Of a DNA stretch of 64,000 bases, positions 1 to 9,408 are shown piece by piece. The DNA comes from Nonlabens sp. GTDB lineage: Bacteria; Bacteroidota; Bacteroidia; Flavobacteriales; Flavobacteriaceae. The translations under genes were made by a program, and so were the position numbers. Positions within the stretch are counted from its first letter, which is position 1. The number at the start of each line of letters is the position of its first letter. The notes below the pieces were generated by a model that ran no database searches, was not told the origin of the DNA, and was given only the letters and a program-made list of their open reading frames with translations. The stretch lies in NCBI RefSeq assembly GCF_018401815.1, contig NZ_JAGYKG010000005.1, forward strand, positions 1 to 64,000, given 5' to 3'.

Positions 1-2334
1 ATCGTTAGACGGGTCATCACACAACCTGTAGGTCGCTACTGGATTGGCTACTGGTTGTGTATCTAAGCTCACTGTAAATGAAAAGGTGTCAAAACAAGGC
101 TCGTTATTCAGGTTATCAATACGAGCAAAGAAAGTTGTTGTTGCCGTAAGGTCAAATGGGGATGCTTGATCATTTGCACCAGCATCAGCATCAGCTTGAT
201 TTAGGTGATAAGTAATTACATAATCAGGATTTGTTTGAGCAGCAAGAACCTCGTTATCAAAGTCAGTTAAAAGTATGATTTCTGAGCTGTCATTTGCCAC
301 ATCACATATTGTTGTATCCATTATTGGATTTGCAATAGGAGTATCCCAAACAAATAGATCTACTTCAGTAGTGGAGGTGCAGCCACTAGGACTGTTATCT
401 TGAAGTCTAATAAAAACTCGTTGCGTAGTTACCGTGACGTTCGTATAAGTTGTTGGATTTGTAATAGGATTCGTTCCAGTTCCTGCCTCAGCGGCGGTAT
501 TGTAATAAGAAATTGTAAAGGCACTGGCAGGTAAACCATTAAGCACTTCTGTTTCTGTAGATGTCAAATCAAAAGTAGAGAAGCCATTATTATCATTATC
601 ACAATTATTTAAATCTGCTGGACGTGAGGCCCCAGCTCCACTAGCAACTATTACATCAAAGGACCCGGTATCAAAACACAATCTAGAAATAGCATTTTCA
701 TCATTTGTAATCCTTGTATATACTGTGGTCGTACCTAACGGGAAATCGTAAGGTAACGCAATAGCACCCACGTTATTATCAGCTTGATTTTGAGTTAAGA
801 AATAAGCAACTACGTAGTTAGGGTTGGTTTGCATGTCAAGTACTTGAGGAGTTTCTACTACATCAAGATCTCTGCTTTCTATTCCGTCTCCATCACTATC
901 ACAAAGAAACACATCGGCCACTATATTGTAAATAGGGTTGGAGTATATAGTAATATCTGAGGTTGCAGTAAATCTAAAGCCACCATTACGAACGATTAAT
1001 GTAACGTTATAAACACCAGGGCCAGGAAAGGTGTGAATTGGATTCATTAAGGTACTAATTGGGCTTCCATCTCCAAAATTCCAAGTCACCGTTGAAGTTG
1101 GACAGAAATCAGTTGTAGAGGCTTCAAATTGAACAGGAGTTTGGTCGCAAAAATCCACTTGGTTGATAGAGCCTCCAGAAGCACTTCCAGCAACATAGGA
1201 GCTAAAAGAAGGTTCAAAAAAGGAAGTGATAAACGGTGGCAGTCCTTCTCGAGAATTATTATTTAGAGCAATTCCATCATCGGTGTAAGCTGCGCCAACA
1301 CCAACTACATCAGGATCTCTTATCACTCCTAACCAATTTTGACATACTCTAGCGTGATAAATTTTACCATCAATTCCTAGTTGCAAAGCACCACGTCCAC
1401 TATTTGCTCCAGTCGCGGCAAGCACAACTGGTGAAGAGTTCCAACCGCCACCACTATTAATATTATATTGTAAAATCTCTCGTGTGTTTGTAGCTCCACA
1501 ACCATTTCCAGTATCATTAGAATTGGCATTTAAATAAACCAATTGCGAATTTGGAGAGAACTCTGTACCATAGAATCTATTACGAGTACCAGGTGTGGTT
1601 AAGGCAATAGGATTACTTACTATCCCAGTTACATTGTTGAAGTCCGCAAGCCACGCAGTTCCAGGATTGCCTATAGAGGTATTTGATATTTTAGTAGCAT
1701 TTGGAGATAATCTAATATATCCACGAGCGTCAGACAATCCATTGGTACCTGGAACAATTGAATTAACCCCTCTGGATGGAAGTATAATACCCCCAGCAGC
1801 TGGATAGGAACTGTACACTCCATCTTCAAAAGTTACGATCCAATAAAAATTACCGTTATCGCTCAGGGCTGCGGTCACCTTTTCTTGAGTGTTCTGTTGT
1901 ATAAGAATATCTCGTCGACCCGGTAAAACATCACCAAGCCCTGCGTTTAGGGTCATATCAACAATACTATATCTCAAACCTGTAAACCCCCCAATAGTAA
2001 CGACAAAATACCTACTGGTACTACCTAAATCAGGTATAATAATAGCCGATTGCGCACTAGATGAATTCCCAGATAGACCGGTACCATTAGGCATAGGGAC
2101 ACCATTTCGATTCCAAATAGTGGTTCCATCAGAATACATTTGCAGGACTCCACAGGAGTCGGATATAGAGCTACAACCTTCGTCAGTACTTAGGCTACCC
2201 GCAGGCGCTGCTAAAGGAGCGCCAGAATTAAAATCTACGCTGGCATTTGTCCCAAAAAACCACCAAGCGGCTTCTAATTGGGCAAAGCCTATTATTGGAA
2301 AAAATATAAAAATTAAGAGGAATAATTTTTTCAT
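1..2334 (-). CDS. Type IX-secreted PKD-domain protein, gliding-associated type (3' end outside window)
   Basis: The minus frame opens with ATG at 2334-2332 and stays open for 778 codons to the left edge, so the C-terminus is missing. It starts with a signal peptide of two Lys, a hydrophobic stretch and a cleavage-like GFAQ, followed by WWFFGTNASVDF. The first ~380 residues resemble the beta-propeller-like N-terminus of flavobacterial gliding-associated proteins. A PKD domain follows, with TWNFGDGSP at W418. After that come Cys- and Asp-rich repeats with a CDSDGDG motif near residue 480. Proteins of this build usually end in a type B type IX sorting domain, which would lie off-window. The likely role is a large cell-surface or secreted adhesin. 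The family is fairly sure from the sequence; the substrate is unknown. Confidence 0.85.
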   Translation of the reverse strand, partial: MKKLFLLIFIFFPIIGFAQLEAAWWFFGTNASVDFNSGAPLAAPAGSLSTDEGCSSISDSCGVLQMYSDGTTIWNRNGVPMPNGTGLSGNSSSAQSAIIIPDLGSTSRYFVVTIGGFTGLRYSIVDMTLNAGLGDVLPGRRDILIQQNTQEKVTAALSDNGNFYWIVTFEDGVYSSYPAAGGIILPSRGVNSIVPGTNGLSDARGYIRLSPNATKISNTSIGNPGTAWLADFNNVTGIVSNPIALTTPGTRNRFYGTEFSPNSQLVYLNANSNDTGNGCGATNTREILQYNINSGGGWNSSPVVLAATGANSGRGALQLGIDGKIYHARVCQNWLGVIRDPDVVGVGAAYTDDGIALNNNSREGLPPFITSFFEPSFSSYVAGSASGGSINQVDFCDQTPVQFEASTTDFCPTSTVTWNFGDGSPISTLMNPIHTFPGPGVYNVTLIVRNGGFRFTATSDITIYSNPIYNIVADVFLCDSDGDGIESRDLDVVETPQVLDMQTNPNYVVAYFLTQNQADNNVGAIALPYDFPLGTTTVYTRITNDENAISRLCFDTGSFDVIVASGAGASRPADLNNCDNDNNGFSTFDLTSTETEVLNGLPASAFTISYYNTAAEAGTGTNPITNPTTYTNVTVTTQRVFIRLQDNSPSGCTSTTEVDLFVWDTPIANPIMDTTICDVANDSSEIILLTDFDNEVLAAQTNPDYVITYHLNQADADAGANDQASPFDLTATTTFFARIDNLNNEPCFDTFSFTVSLDTQPVANPVATYRLCDDPSND

Positions 2335-2457
2335 TATTGTTAATTTTGGAGGCCCTAAAATACGCAATTTTATTGAAATCCTTGAATCGAACAGTAAGGC
2401 GATACATAGACATGTTATAAGGGTAAATGTATACGTAATACAAGTGTTAATTTACAG

Positions 2458-3168
2458 CTATCCTTGAATGATGAACATTGCTGGCCTTTTATGAAGTTCA
2501 GGAATCTGCTTTTTCCAAAGGTCGACGCTTAAAGTTCTTATGAATTCTGTAGGTAGACTGATATCGCATGCAATGCATACTTTTGTGTTTCCAGATAAGG
2601 ATAGTAGTAACTCTTCTAGCATTTTGTTATTGCGATAAGGTGTTTCTATAAAGGATTGAGATTGCTGATTTTTTAAAGAACTATTTTCAAGGTCTTTTAT
2701 CTTTTTACGTCGTTCGTGTTTATCAATAGGCAAGTATCCATTAAACGCAAAATTTTGCCCGTTTAAACCGCTGGACATCATAGCCATAAGGATGGAGCTA
2801 GGACCAACAAGGGGTTGTACTCGTATTCCTTTTTCATGGGCGATGGCAATAACATCAGCACCAGGATCTGCAATTCCAGGAACTCCCGCTTCACTCATAA
2901 GGCCCATGTTTTTACCTTCTAAACAAGGCAATAGAAAGGCTGGTAATTCACTTTTTTCTGTAAATTTATTGAGGCTAGCAAATTCTAAAGAAGCTTGTTG
3001 TTTGGATGGATAAATACTTTTTATAAACCTTCTAGCTGTCTTTTCGTTTTCTACGATATAATGATCGACCATTCCTACCACCTTTTTTACAGATAGCGGC
3101 AGCACTTCTAAAGGACTTATGTCTCCTAAAGGTACTGGTATTAGAAATAATTTACCTTTTTCTTCCAT
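2458..3168 (-). CDS. SAM-dependent methyltransferase of the RsmI/tetrapyrrole-methylase fold
   Basis: 236 residues. The motif SEAGVPGIADPG (residues 92-103) and PLVGPSSILMA (119-129) are the hallmark SAM-binding loops of the RsmI branch of the tetrapyrrole methylase fold. RsmI 2'-O-methylates C1402 of 16S rRNA, together with RsmH. The N-terminus differs from classical RsmI: LFLIPVPLGD replaces the usual LYIVATPIGN. This divergent form is common in Bacteroidota, which often also carry a canonical RsmI elsewhere, so the exact target is uncertain. The ATG at 3168 is preceded by an A-rich leader. The next gene upstream, the exonuclease fusion, is on the same strand 57 bases away, with a CGCTTTCGCGAAAGCG palindrome in the gap. 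Confidence 0.8.
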   Translation of the reverse strand: MEEKGKLFLIPVPLGDISPLEVLPLSVKKVVGMVDHYIVENEKTARRFIKSIYPSKQQASLEFASLNKFTEKSELPAFLLPCLEGKNMGLMSEAGVPGIADPGADVIAIAHEKGIRVQPLVGPSSILMAMMSSGLNGQNFAFNGYLPIDKHERRKKIKDLENSSLKNQQSQSFIETPYRNNKMLEELLLSLSGNTKVCIACDISLPTEFIRTLSVDLWKKQIPELHKRPAMFIIQG

Positions 3169-3201
3169 GGTTTGTATTCTGGGTTTATTTTGAATAGTTG
3201 T

Positions 3202-3221
3202 TTCGCTTTCGCGAAAGCGAA
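3202..3221. repeat. CGCTTTCGCGAAAGCG palindrome, copy 1
   Basis: A perfect 20-bp palindrome with core CGCTTTCGCGAAAGCG at 3204-3219, lying in the 57-bp gap between two minus-strand genes. The same core recurs through the window (see the finding on the iterated palindrome). Confidence 0.9.
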
Positions 3222-3225
3222 GTGT

Positions 3226-4485
3226 TTAAAAATCAATGACTTGATAGACTCTTTTATGTCTTAAGTAACTACTTATTATATGAGTCACTTGCTTACTTTC
3301 TTCAATAGGGGTTAATAGGTTTTTGAGCATGGAAGAATCCGTCATTTGTATTCTTAGATTCACAAATGCATAACCTATAACTTTACCTTCTTCTATTAAA
3401 ATAACACTGCGCTCACTTGTTTCTCGACCTCGATCAACGATGATCTTGCTTTTTTCTAAAAGACTAAACTTTTCTTTTATTACAGCAATAATTTCTTGAG
3501 GGGATTTATTATCTTCTTCCTGCTTTTCCATAAAATTAGTTCCAGACTTGGAAGAGGAAAAGCTCAATAGATAATTAGGATCTTTGGCGGCCGACTTAAT
3601 TTGTAGACTAGGTTGATCTTTCTCATTAATATGAACATATAATCCATGTGAGAAATTGCTTTTTTTTATCGTCCCATTCCAGATAGGTTGATGCTTTTTC
3701 ACTTCTATAAATTCTTTAAGGATAGAAATTAATTCATTTCCAGTTTTTTCAAAAGTAACATCAGCTACTTGCTTTTGAATCTCTTTAGATTTCTTACTGG
3801 AACTGGTAAAGATTTGAGTGACTCTTTTTTTTATATTTCTACTTTTCCCTATATAAATGATTTCTCGATTTGAGTTATAAATGTAAAATACTCCAGTAGT
3901 ATTGGGGATGTTTTCGAGTATTACTTTAAGGTTGGGTTCTATTTGTAATGGTTTGAAGTATTTTAAATTTTGTGTTATGATCTTTTTATCTACATCTTTT
4001 TGAAGCAATAATTTAAATAATTTTACGGTGGCAAGTGCGTCACCGGTTGCTCTATGCCTATCGGTAATAGGAATTCCTAATGCCTTAGTTAGTTTGCCTA
4101 GATTAAAACTATTTTGTTCTGGTAAGAGGCTCTGAGCTAATTCTACTGTGCAAAGTGTTGGGCGCATATAATCAAATCCTAACCGGTCAAATTCCAAACG
4201 CAACATACGGTGGTCAAAATCGGCATTATGTGCGACTAGCGTTACCCCTTCTGTAATTTCTATAATTCTTTTTGCTACTTCATAAAATTTAGGAGCGCGT
4301 TTTAACATGGCGTTATTAATTCCAGTAAGTTTTACCACAAATGGCTGAATTTCCTTTTCTGGATTGATTAAGCTTGCAAACTGATCAACTATCTCATGAC
4401 CGTCAAATTTATAGATGGCGACTTCAGTAATACCCTCTTCATTATACTTTCCACCAGTGGTTTCTACATCTATTATTGCGTACAA
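3226..4485 (-). CDS. DnaQ-like 3'-5' exonuclease fused to a GIY-YIG nuclease domain
   Basis: 419 residues. The N-terminal ~165 residues form a DEDDh exonuclease: D6 and E8 in IDVETTGG, D89 in HNADFD, and H144/D149 in HRATGDA, so all catalytic residues are present. Residues ~198-275 form a GIY-YIG domain (GVFYIYN...IIYIGKS), as in the N-terminus of UvrC and in Cho. The C-terminal ~140 residues are not recognised. This epsilon-like/UvrC-like fusion is known across Bacteroidota and other bacteria, and a role in DNA repair is inferred from the domains. It is not the replicative epsilon subunit in any certain way. The ATG at 4485 gives the expected N-terminus MYAIIDVETTGG. Confidence 0.85.
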   Translation of the reverse strand: MYAIIDVETTGGKYNEEGITEVAIYKFDGHEIVDQFASLINPEKEIQPFVVKLTGINNAMLKRAPKFYEVAKRIIEITEGVTLVAHNADFDHRMLRLEFDRLGFDYMRPTLCTVELAQSLLPEQNSFNLGKLTKALGIPITDRHRATGDALATVKLFKLLLQKDVDKKIITQNLKYFKPLQIEPNLKVILENIPNTTGVFYIYNSNREIIYIGKSRNIKKRVTQIFTSSSKKSKEIQKQVADVTFEKTGNELISILKEFIEVKKHQPIWNGTIKKSNFSHGLYVHINEKDQPSLQIKSAAKDPNYLLSFSSSKSGTNFMEKQEEDNKSPQEIIAVIKEKFSLLEKSKIIVDRGRETSERSVILIEEGKVIGYAFVNLRIQMTDSSMLKNLLTPIEESKQVTHIISSYLRHKRVYQVIDF

Positions 4486-4533
4486 TTCTGAATTTTTAAA
4501 AGACCATTAGGTCTATATTATTAGGCGTAAGCT

Positions 4534-4565
4534 ACTAAAAAAAGCCGTGTTATAAACACGGCTTT
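4534..4565 (-). terminator. Rho-independent terminator of the acyl-CoA ligase gene
   Basis: A perfect 11-bp stem (4541-4551 with 4555-4565) around a 3-base loop. Read on the minus strand it is followed by a run of seven T. It lies 23 bases past the stop of the acyl-CoA ligase. Confidence 0.85.
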
Positions 4566-4587
4566 AGGTAATTTATGCAATGACTTA

Positions 4588-6366
4588 TTAAATTTTTGAA
4601 CCATAGATCTTGATGTAAAGATCCTGGTAGCGTGCTTTAATATTTCTGCGTTTCAATTTAAGAGTAGGGGTCAAGTGTTCTGCCTCAATGGTCCACTCTT
4701 CGGGTGTAAGTTCAAAGGTTTTAACACGCTCCCATTTTCCAAATTTTTGGTTGTGTTCTTCAACTTCTTTTTGGTATCTAGCAATGACTCTTTCGTTATT
4801 GCATAGGTCATTCCAGTTTTCAAATGCGATTCCTTTGCGCTTTGCCCAGTCCGTAAGAAAAAGAAAATTAGGTTGTATCAAAGCGGCAGGCATTTTTTCG
4901 CCCTCACCTATCACCATGACCTGTTCGATAAAACGACTTTGTTTCATGGTATTTTCAATTAATTGAGGAGCTACATACTTCCCACCAGAAGTCTTGAACA
5001 TTTCTTTTTTACGATCCGTAATTTTAAGAAAACCTTCAGAGTCAACTTCCCCAATATCTCCGGTATGGAAGTAGCCATTTTCATCAATGGCTTCTTTTGT
5101 CTTTTCTTCATCCTTGTAATAACCCATCATGCGTTGTGGACCATTTATCATAATTTCTCCATCCTCAGCAATGATGACATCTGTATCAGGCAACATTTTA
5201 CCCACAGTACCTATTTTAAAACCACCACCTCTCATATCATTGACGGAAATTACAGGACTTGTTTCAGTAAGTCCATATCCTTCCATTACAGGAACTCCTG
5301 CTGCGTTAAACACTCTTGCTAATCTAGGTTGTAAAGCTGCGCTGCCACTAGCAATAGCTTTTAAATTACCACCAAGAGCTTCTTGCCATTTAGAGAAAAT
5401 TATTTTTTTTGCAAGGCCAAGTTTTTTCTCGTACCACCATCCGTTTGCTCCGTAAGGTTCCCATTCTAAACCTAGTTCTACGGCCCAAAAGAAGAGTTTT
5501 TTCTTAATACCAGAAAGATCGCTTCCTTTTGCAATAATTTTATCATAGACCTTTTCCAATAATCTAGGTACCGCGCTCATTACTTCAGGAGAGATTTCTT
5601 TTAGGTTATCTGAAATGGTTTCCAGTGACTCTGCAAAATAAATTCCAGTACCGGTGTAAGTATACATATATTGAAGCATTCGCTCATATATATGACATAC
5701 AGGTAAAAAACTTAAAGCTTTTGATTGACCAAGTTCTAGAGGTAACCTTCCCGCACTCGTCACGGCATTACTAGAAATGTTTTTATGAGATAACATGACC
5801 CCTTTTGGGCGTCCAGTAGTTCCAGAAGTATAAATTAAAGTAGCAAGATCTTCTACATCGATAGAAGCCATGATACTTTCTAGCACTGCTTGATTACTAT
5901 CATCTTCACCTAATTGTTTAACATCTTTCCAAGTTTTACATCCGGTAACATCTTCAAAAGAGTACACCTCTAACAAAGAAGCCACTTGATCTTTAATATT
6001 CATGACTTTCTCATAAACTTCTCGATCTGAAACAAAAACATATTTTGATTCACTATGATTCAAGACGTATGCATAATCTTCTTCAGAAATAGTGGGATAG
6101 ATAGGTACATCCTGGGCACCAGTTTGCATAATTCCTATGTCCATGATGTTCCACTCGGTTCTGTTAGTGGTAGAAATGATAGCTATTTTATCATTTTTTT
6201 GAACTCCTAATCTTAGAAGACCTCTAGAGACAGCATTTGCTTGCTCTACAAAGGACTGCGTAGAAGTTTTTATCCATACCCCATTTACTTTTGAAACTAA
6301 GGCATCTTCACGTGGAAATGTTTCTAGTTGGTACTGAGGGAAATCAAAAAGTCTTTTATACTGCAT
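4588..6366 (-). CDS. fadD: Long-chain fatty-acid--CoA ligase (AMP-forming)
   Basis: 592 residues from the ATG at 6366. An upstream in-frame TTG at 6372 would add two residues, but the ATG is the better start. The AMP-binding P-loop motif YTSGTTGRPKG lies near residue 180, the A5 motif GYGLTETSP near 365, and the adenylation motif YFHTGDIG followed by ITDRKKEMFKTSGGKYV near 450. The protein activates fatty acids to acyl-AMP and then acyl-CoA. It has the length and C-terminal extension of the FAA1-type ligases typical of Bacteroidota. It is transcribed alone, with a terminator just downstream. The gene symbol reflects function; several paralogues are usual in this group. Confidence 0.88.
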   Translation of the reverse strand: MQYKRLFDFPQYQLETFPREDALVSKVNGVWIKTSTQSFVEQANAVSRGLLRLGVQKNDKIAIISTTNRTEWNIMDIGIMQTGAQDVPIYPTISEEDYAYVLNHSESKYVFVSDREVYEKVMNIKDQVASLLEVYSFEDVTGCKTWKDVKQLGEDDSNQAVLESIMASIDVEDLATLIYTSGTTGRPKGVMLSHKNISSNAVTSAGRLPLELGQSKALSFLPVCHIYERMLQYMYTYTGTGIYFAESLETISDNLKEISPEVMSAVPRLLEKVYDKIIAKGSDLSGIKKKLFFWAVELGLEWEPYGANGWWYEKKLGLAKKIIFSKWQEALGGNLKAIASGSAALQPRLARVFNAAGVPVMEGYGLTETSPVISVNDMRGGGFKIGTVGKMLPDTDVIIAEDGEIMINGPQRMMGYYKDEEKTKEAIDENGYFHTGDIGEVDSEGFLKITDRKKEMFKTSGGKYVAPQLIENTMKQSRFIEQVMVIGEGEKMPAALIQPNFLFLTDWAKRKGIAFENWNDLCNNERVIARYQKEVEEHNQKFGKWERVKTFELTPEEWTIEAEHLTPTLKLKRRNIKARYQDLYIKIYGSKI

Positions 6367-6451
6367 GTTCAATTATTTCGTTATGGCAAAGTAGTGAAAC
6401 ATTGGGAATTTTCAAACGCTCTTTTTATGATACTTATAATTTATTGGCTCT

Positions 6452-6467
6452 CGCTTTCGCGAAAGCG
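6452..6467. repeat. CGCTTTCGCGAAAGCG palindrome, copy 2
   Basis: A perfect 16-bp copy in the gap between the clpB terminator and the acyl-CoA ligase start, about 85 bases upstream of the ligase ATG. Confidence 0.9.
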
Positions 6468-6491
6468 TAATTTTTAACAGTCTCATGTATC

Positions 6492-6537
6492 AAAAAAGCC
6501 TAATCTTAACTAAGAAGAGGCTTTTTTACTTCCTAAA
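6492..6537 (-). terminator. Terminator downstream of clpB
   Basis: A 10-bp outer stem (6492-6501 with 6528-6537) and a 5-bp inner stem (TCTTA/TAAGA) form a long hairpin. It is flanked by A-runs and T-runs, so it can work on the minus strand after clpB. Confidence 0.8.
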
Positions 6538-6584
6538 AGGCCATTGATGTTGCCTTTGATTGTAGCGATTTACCAGTTTAGCAA

Positions 6585-9191
6585 CTAAAAACTTACCGTT
6601 TTTGTTTGGTTTCTAAAAACTAATTTGTTTTCAAAAGCATCAACAAGAACAACACTATCCGTACTTATTTTACTAGATAATAGCTGTTTGGAGAGTTCGT
6701 TAAGAACCTCTTTTTGAATGACCCGCTTTACAGGTCTGGCACCATATTGTGGATCATAACCTTTCTTCGCCAGCAGTTCAATTGCTTGCTCTGTGGCATC
6801 AATAACAATTCCTTGTGCCTCTAGCAATTTAGTAATTCCTTTAAACTGCAAACTTACTATTTGCTTAATTTCCTCTTCATTAAGCGGAGTAAACATGACA
6901 ATATCATCAATACGGTTAATGAATTCTGGACGTACACGTTGTTTTAAAACGCCAAGAACATCTTTTTTAGTTGTTTTTGTAAGGCTAGCAATATCTCCTT
7001 TATAATTATCAAAATTTTCCTGTATGATATCTGACCCCATGTTAGAAGTCATGATAATAATGGTGTTTTTAAAATCTGCTACGCGACCTTTATTATCGGT
7101 CAATCTTCCTTCATCGAGTACCTGTAATAAAATGTTGAACGTATCTGGGTGGGCTTTTTCAATTTCATCTAGCAATACCACGCTATAAGGCTTTCTGCGC
7201 ACTGCTTCGGTAAGTTGCCCACCTTCATCATAACCTACATATCCAGGTGGTGCACCTACTAATCGACTTACACTATGACGTTCTTGATATTCACTCATGT
7301 CAATACGTGTCATAGAATTTTCATCGTTAAAAAGGAATTCTGCTAGAGCTTTGGCTAGTTCTGTTTTACCAACTCCTGTAGTTCCTAAAAATAAGAACGA
7401 ACCAACAGGTTTTTTCTGATCTTGCAATCCAGCACGACTTCTTCTTACAGCGTCGCTGACCGCTTGTATAGCTTCTTTTTGCCCTACCACTCTGTGGTGA
7501 AGTTCGTCTTCTAGTTTCAATAGTTTCTCACGATCACTTTGAAGCATTTTAGTAACCGGAATTCCAGTCCATTTAGCAACAACTTCAGCGATGTCTTCAT
7601 AAGTTACTTCTTCTTGGATCAAGTTGTTAGAATTGTCATTTGCTTCCATATCAGCAAGCAATTTGTCCAGTTTTTCTTGGGCTTGTTTTATTTTTCCGTA
7701 TCGCAATTCGGCTACTTTCCCATAATCTCCATCGCGCTCGGCACGCTCGGCTTCAAGTTTATAGTTTTCAATATCAGTTTTAGCGTTTTGAATGTTATCG
7801 ACAACGCTTTTTTCATTTTCCCATTGTGCGTTGAGTTCGTTGCGAGATTCTTTAAGATTAGCCAATTCAGACCTCAGATTCTTTAACTTAGTCTCGTCAT
7901 TTTCTCTTTTAATAGCTTCGTGTTCAATCTCTAACTGCATGATTTTACGGTCGAGTACATCAAGTTCTTCAGGCTTTGAATTGATTTCCATACGCAGCTT
8001 TGCCGCTGCCTCATCCATGAGGTCAATAGCTTTATCCGGTAAAAACCTGTTTGTGATGTAGCGCTGAGACAACTCGACAGCACCTATAATCGCTTCATCT
8101 TTTATTTGCACCTTATGATGGGTTTCATATTTATCTTTAATACCTCTTAAAATGGATATCGCACTTTCGGTATCTGGCTCATCGACCATTACTTTTTGAA
8201 AGCGACGTTCCAAAGCTTTATCTTTTTCAAAATATTTTTGGTATTCGTCCAAAGTTGTTGCTCCTATAGCTCTCAACTCACCACGAGCAAGCGCAGGTTT
8301 TAAAATATTTGCTGCATCCATTGCGCCTTGCCCACCGCCAGCACCTACTAAAGTGTGGATTTCATCAATAAAAAGAACAATGTCTCCTTCACTAGAGGTC
8401 ACTTCTTTGATCACTGCTTTTAAGCGCTCTTCAAACTCTCCTTTATACTTGGCTCCCGCAATAAGAGCGCCCATATCCAAAGAATATATTTGCTTCTCTT
8501 TAAGGTTATCTGGAACATCACCGGCAACTATACGGTGCGCAAGGCCTTCGGCAATAGCCGTTTTACCAACTCCAGGTTCTCCAACAAGAATAGGATTGTT
8601 TTTGGTGCGTCGGGAAAGGATTTGTAATATTCGGCGTATTTCCTCATCGCGCCCGATCACAGGATCCAATTTGCCTTGATCGGTGAGTTCATTGAGGTTT
8701 TTGGCGTATTTTTTAAGACTGTTATAAGTTTCTTCGGCATTTGGAGAAGAAACCTTATTCCCATTTCTCAATTCTTCAATTGCCGATTCTAGGTTCTTTT
8801 TAGAGATGCCTTGATCTTTTAATAATTGAGCAGTTTTTGAATTTCCATCAAAAATCGTTAAAAGTAAATGTTCTATACTTACATATTCATCGTTCATCTT
8901 TGTGGCAAGGGTCATCGCTGCATTGAAAACGCTATTGGTTTCTCGAGACATTTGCAATTCACCACCTTCTACTTTTGGTAAAGACGCAATTTGACTTTTA
9001 ATTAATTGTATTACCAAATCTAATTTTACATGAAGTTTTTTAAATAAAAAGGGCAATACATGTTCGTCTATCATAGTTATAGCAAGAAACAAGTGTGCAT
9101 TCTCTATTTGTTGTTGACCGTATTCTTGTACCAGTTGCTGCGCTTTTTGCAGCGCCTCTTGTGATTTTGTAGTTAGTTTATTTGGATTCAT
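6585..9191 (-). CDS. clpB: ATP-dependent disaggregase ClpB
   Basis: 868 residues, the usual ClpB length. An N-terminal Clp repeat domain (~1-145) is followed by AAA+ domain 1 with Walker A GEPGVGKTAI near residue 205 and Walker B VLFIDEIHTLVGAGG. A long coiled-coil middle domain (~400-530, rich in E, K, R and L) marks ClpB rather than ClpA or ClpC. AAA+ domain 2 has Walker A GTTGVGKTEL near 610 and LLDEIEKAH. ClpB forms cytosolic hexamers that extract proteins from aggregates together with DnaK, which is encoded at 25-27 kb. A GACAT-N-ATGTC repeat lies 84 bases upstream of the ATG. The gene has its own terminator. Confidence 0.97.
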   Translation of the reverse strand: MNPNKLTTKSQEALQKAQQLVQEYGQQQIENAHLFLAITMIDEHVLPFLFKKLHVKLDLVIQLIKSQIASLPKVEGGELQMSRETNSVFNAAMTLATKMNDEYVSIEHLLLTIFDGNSKTAQLLKDQGISKKNLESAIEELRNGNKVSSPNAEETYNSLKKYAKNLNELTDQGKLDPVIGRDEEIRRILQILSRRTKNNPILVGEPGVGKTAIAEGLAHRIVAGDVPDNLKEKQIYSLDMGALIAGAKYKGEFEERLKAVIKEVTSSEGDIVLFIDEIHTLVGAGGGQGAMDAANILKPALARGELRAIGATTLDEYQKYFEKDKALERRFQKVMVDEPDTESAISILRGIKDKYETHHKVQIKDEAIIGAVELSQRYITNRFLPDKAIDLMDEAAAKLRMEINSKPEELDVLDRKIMQLEIEHEAIKRENDETKLKNLRSELANLKESRNELNAQWENEKSVVDNIQNAKTDIENYKLEAERAERDGDYGKVAELRYGKIKQAQEKLDKLLADMEANDNSNNLIQEEVTYEDIAEVVAKWTGIPVTKMLQSDREKLLKLEDELHHRVVGQKEAIQAVSDAVRRSRAGLQDQKKPVGSFLFLGTTGVGKTELAKALAEFLFNDENSMTRIDMSEYQERHSVSRLVGAPPGYVGYDEGGQLTEAVRRKPYSVVLLDEIEKAHPDTFNILLQVLDEGRLTDNKGRVADFKNTIIIMTSNMGSDIIQENFDNYKGDIASLTKTTKKDVLGVLKQRVRPEFINRIDDIVMFTPLNEEEIKQIVSLQFKGITKLLEAQGIVIDATEQAIELLAKKGYDPQYGARPVKRVIQKEVLNELSKQLLSSKISTDSVVLVDAFENKLVFRNQTKTVSF

Positions 9192-9274
9192 GATCGTTTT
9201 TTTTAAACATCATTTCAATTCTTATACCCTTTATAAAAATTGACAACTCGACAGTTTTTTTTGTGTTTTTAACA

Positions 9275-9285
9275 GACATAATGTC
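9275..9285. promoter_or_regulatory. Candidate operator GACAT-A-ATGTC upstream of clpB
   Basis: A perfect inverted repeat with 5-bp arms and a 1-base centre, starting 84 bases before the clpB ATG. The same motif, with longer arms, sits 74-88 bases before dnaK (27041-27055). A shared chaperone operator is an inference from motif and position only. It does not match the CIRCE element. Confidence 0.45.
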
Positions 9286-9373
9286 GTGTTTATAAAAGCT
9301 TTACGATTTTGCTTATCGGAACTGCAGATAGTTGTAATTTAGTTTTTTTTATTAAAGAAACCTATTGCTTGTC

Positions 9374-9390
9374 CGCTTTTTGCGAAAGCA
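9374..9390. repeat. Degenerate copy of the CGCTTTCGCGAAAGCG palindrome
   Basis: CGCTTTTTGCGAAAGCA resembles the iterated palindrome, with an extra base and substitutions in the centre. It lies 19 bases before the ytxJ ATG. Confidence 0.5.
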
Positions 9391-9408
9391 ACCTACAAAA
9401 CAAATGCT

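Noticed and set aside
1595..1807. Plus-strand open frames at 1595-1807 and 1889-2467
   Set aside because: They are antisense shadows of the large minus-strand PKD gene, which has a clear signal peptide and domains.
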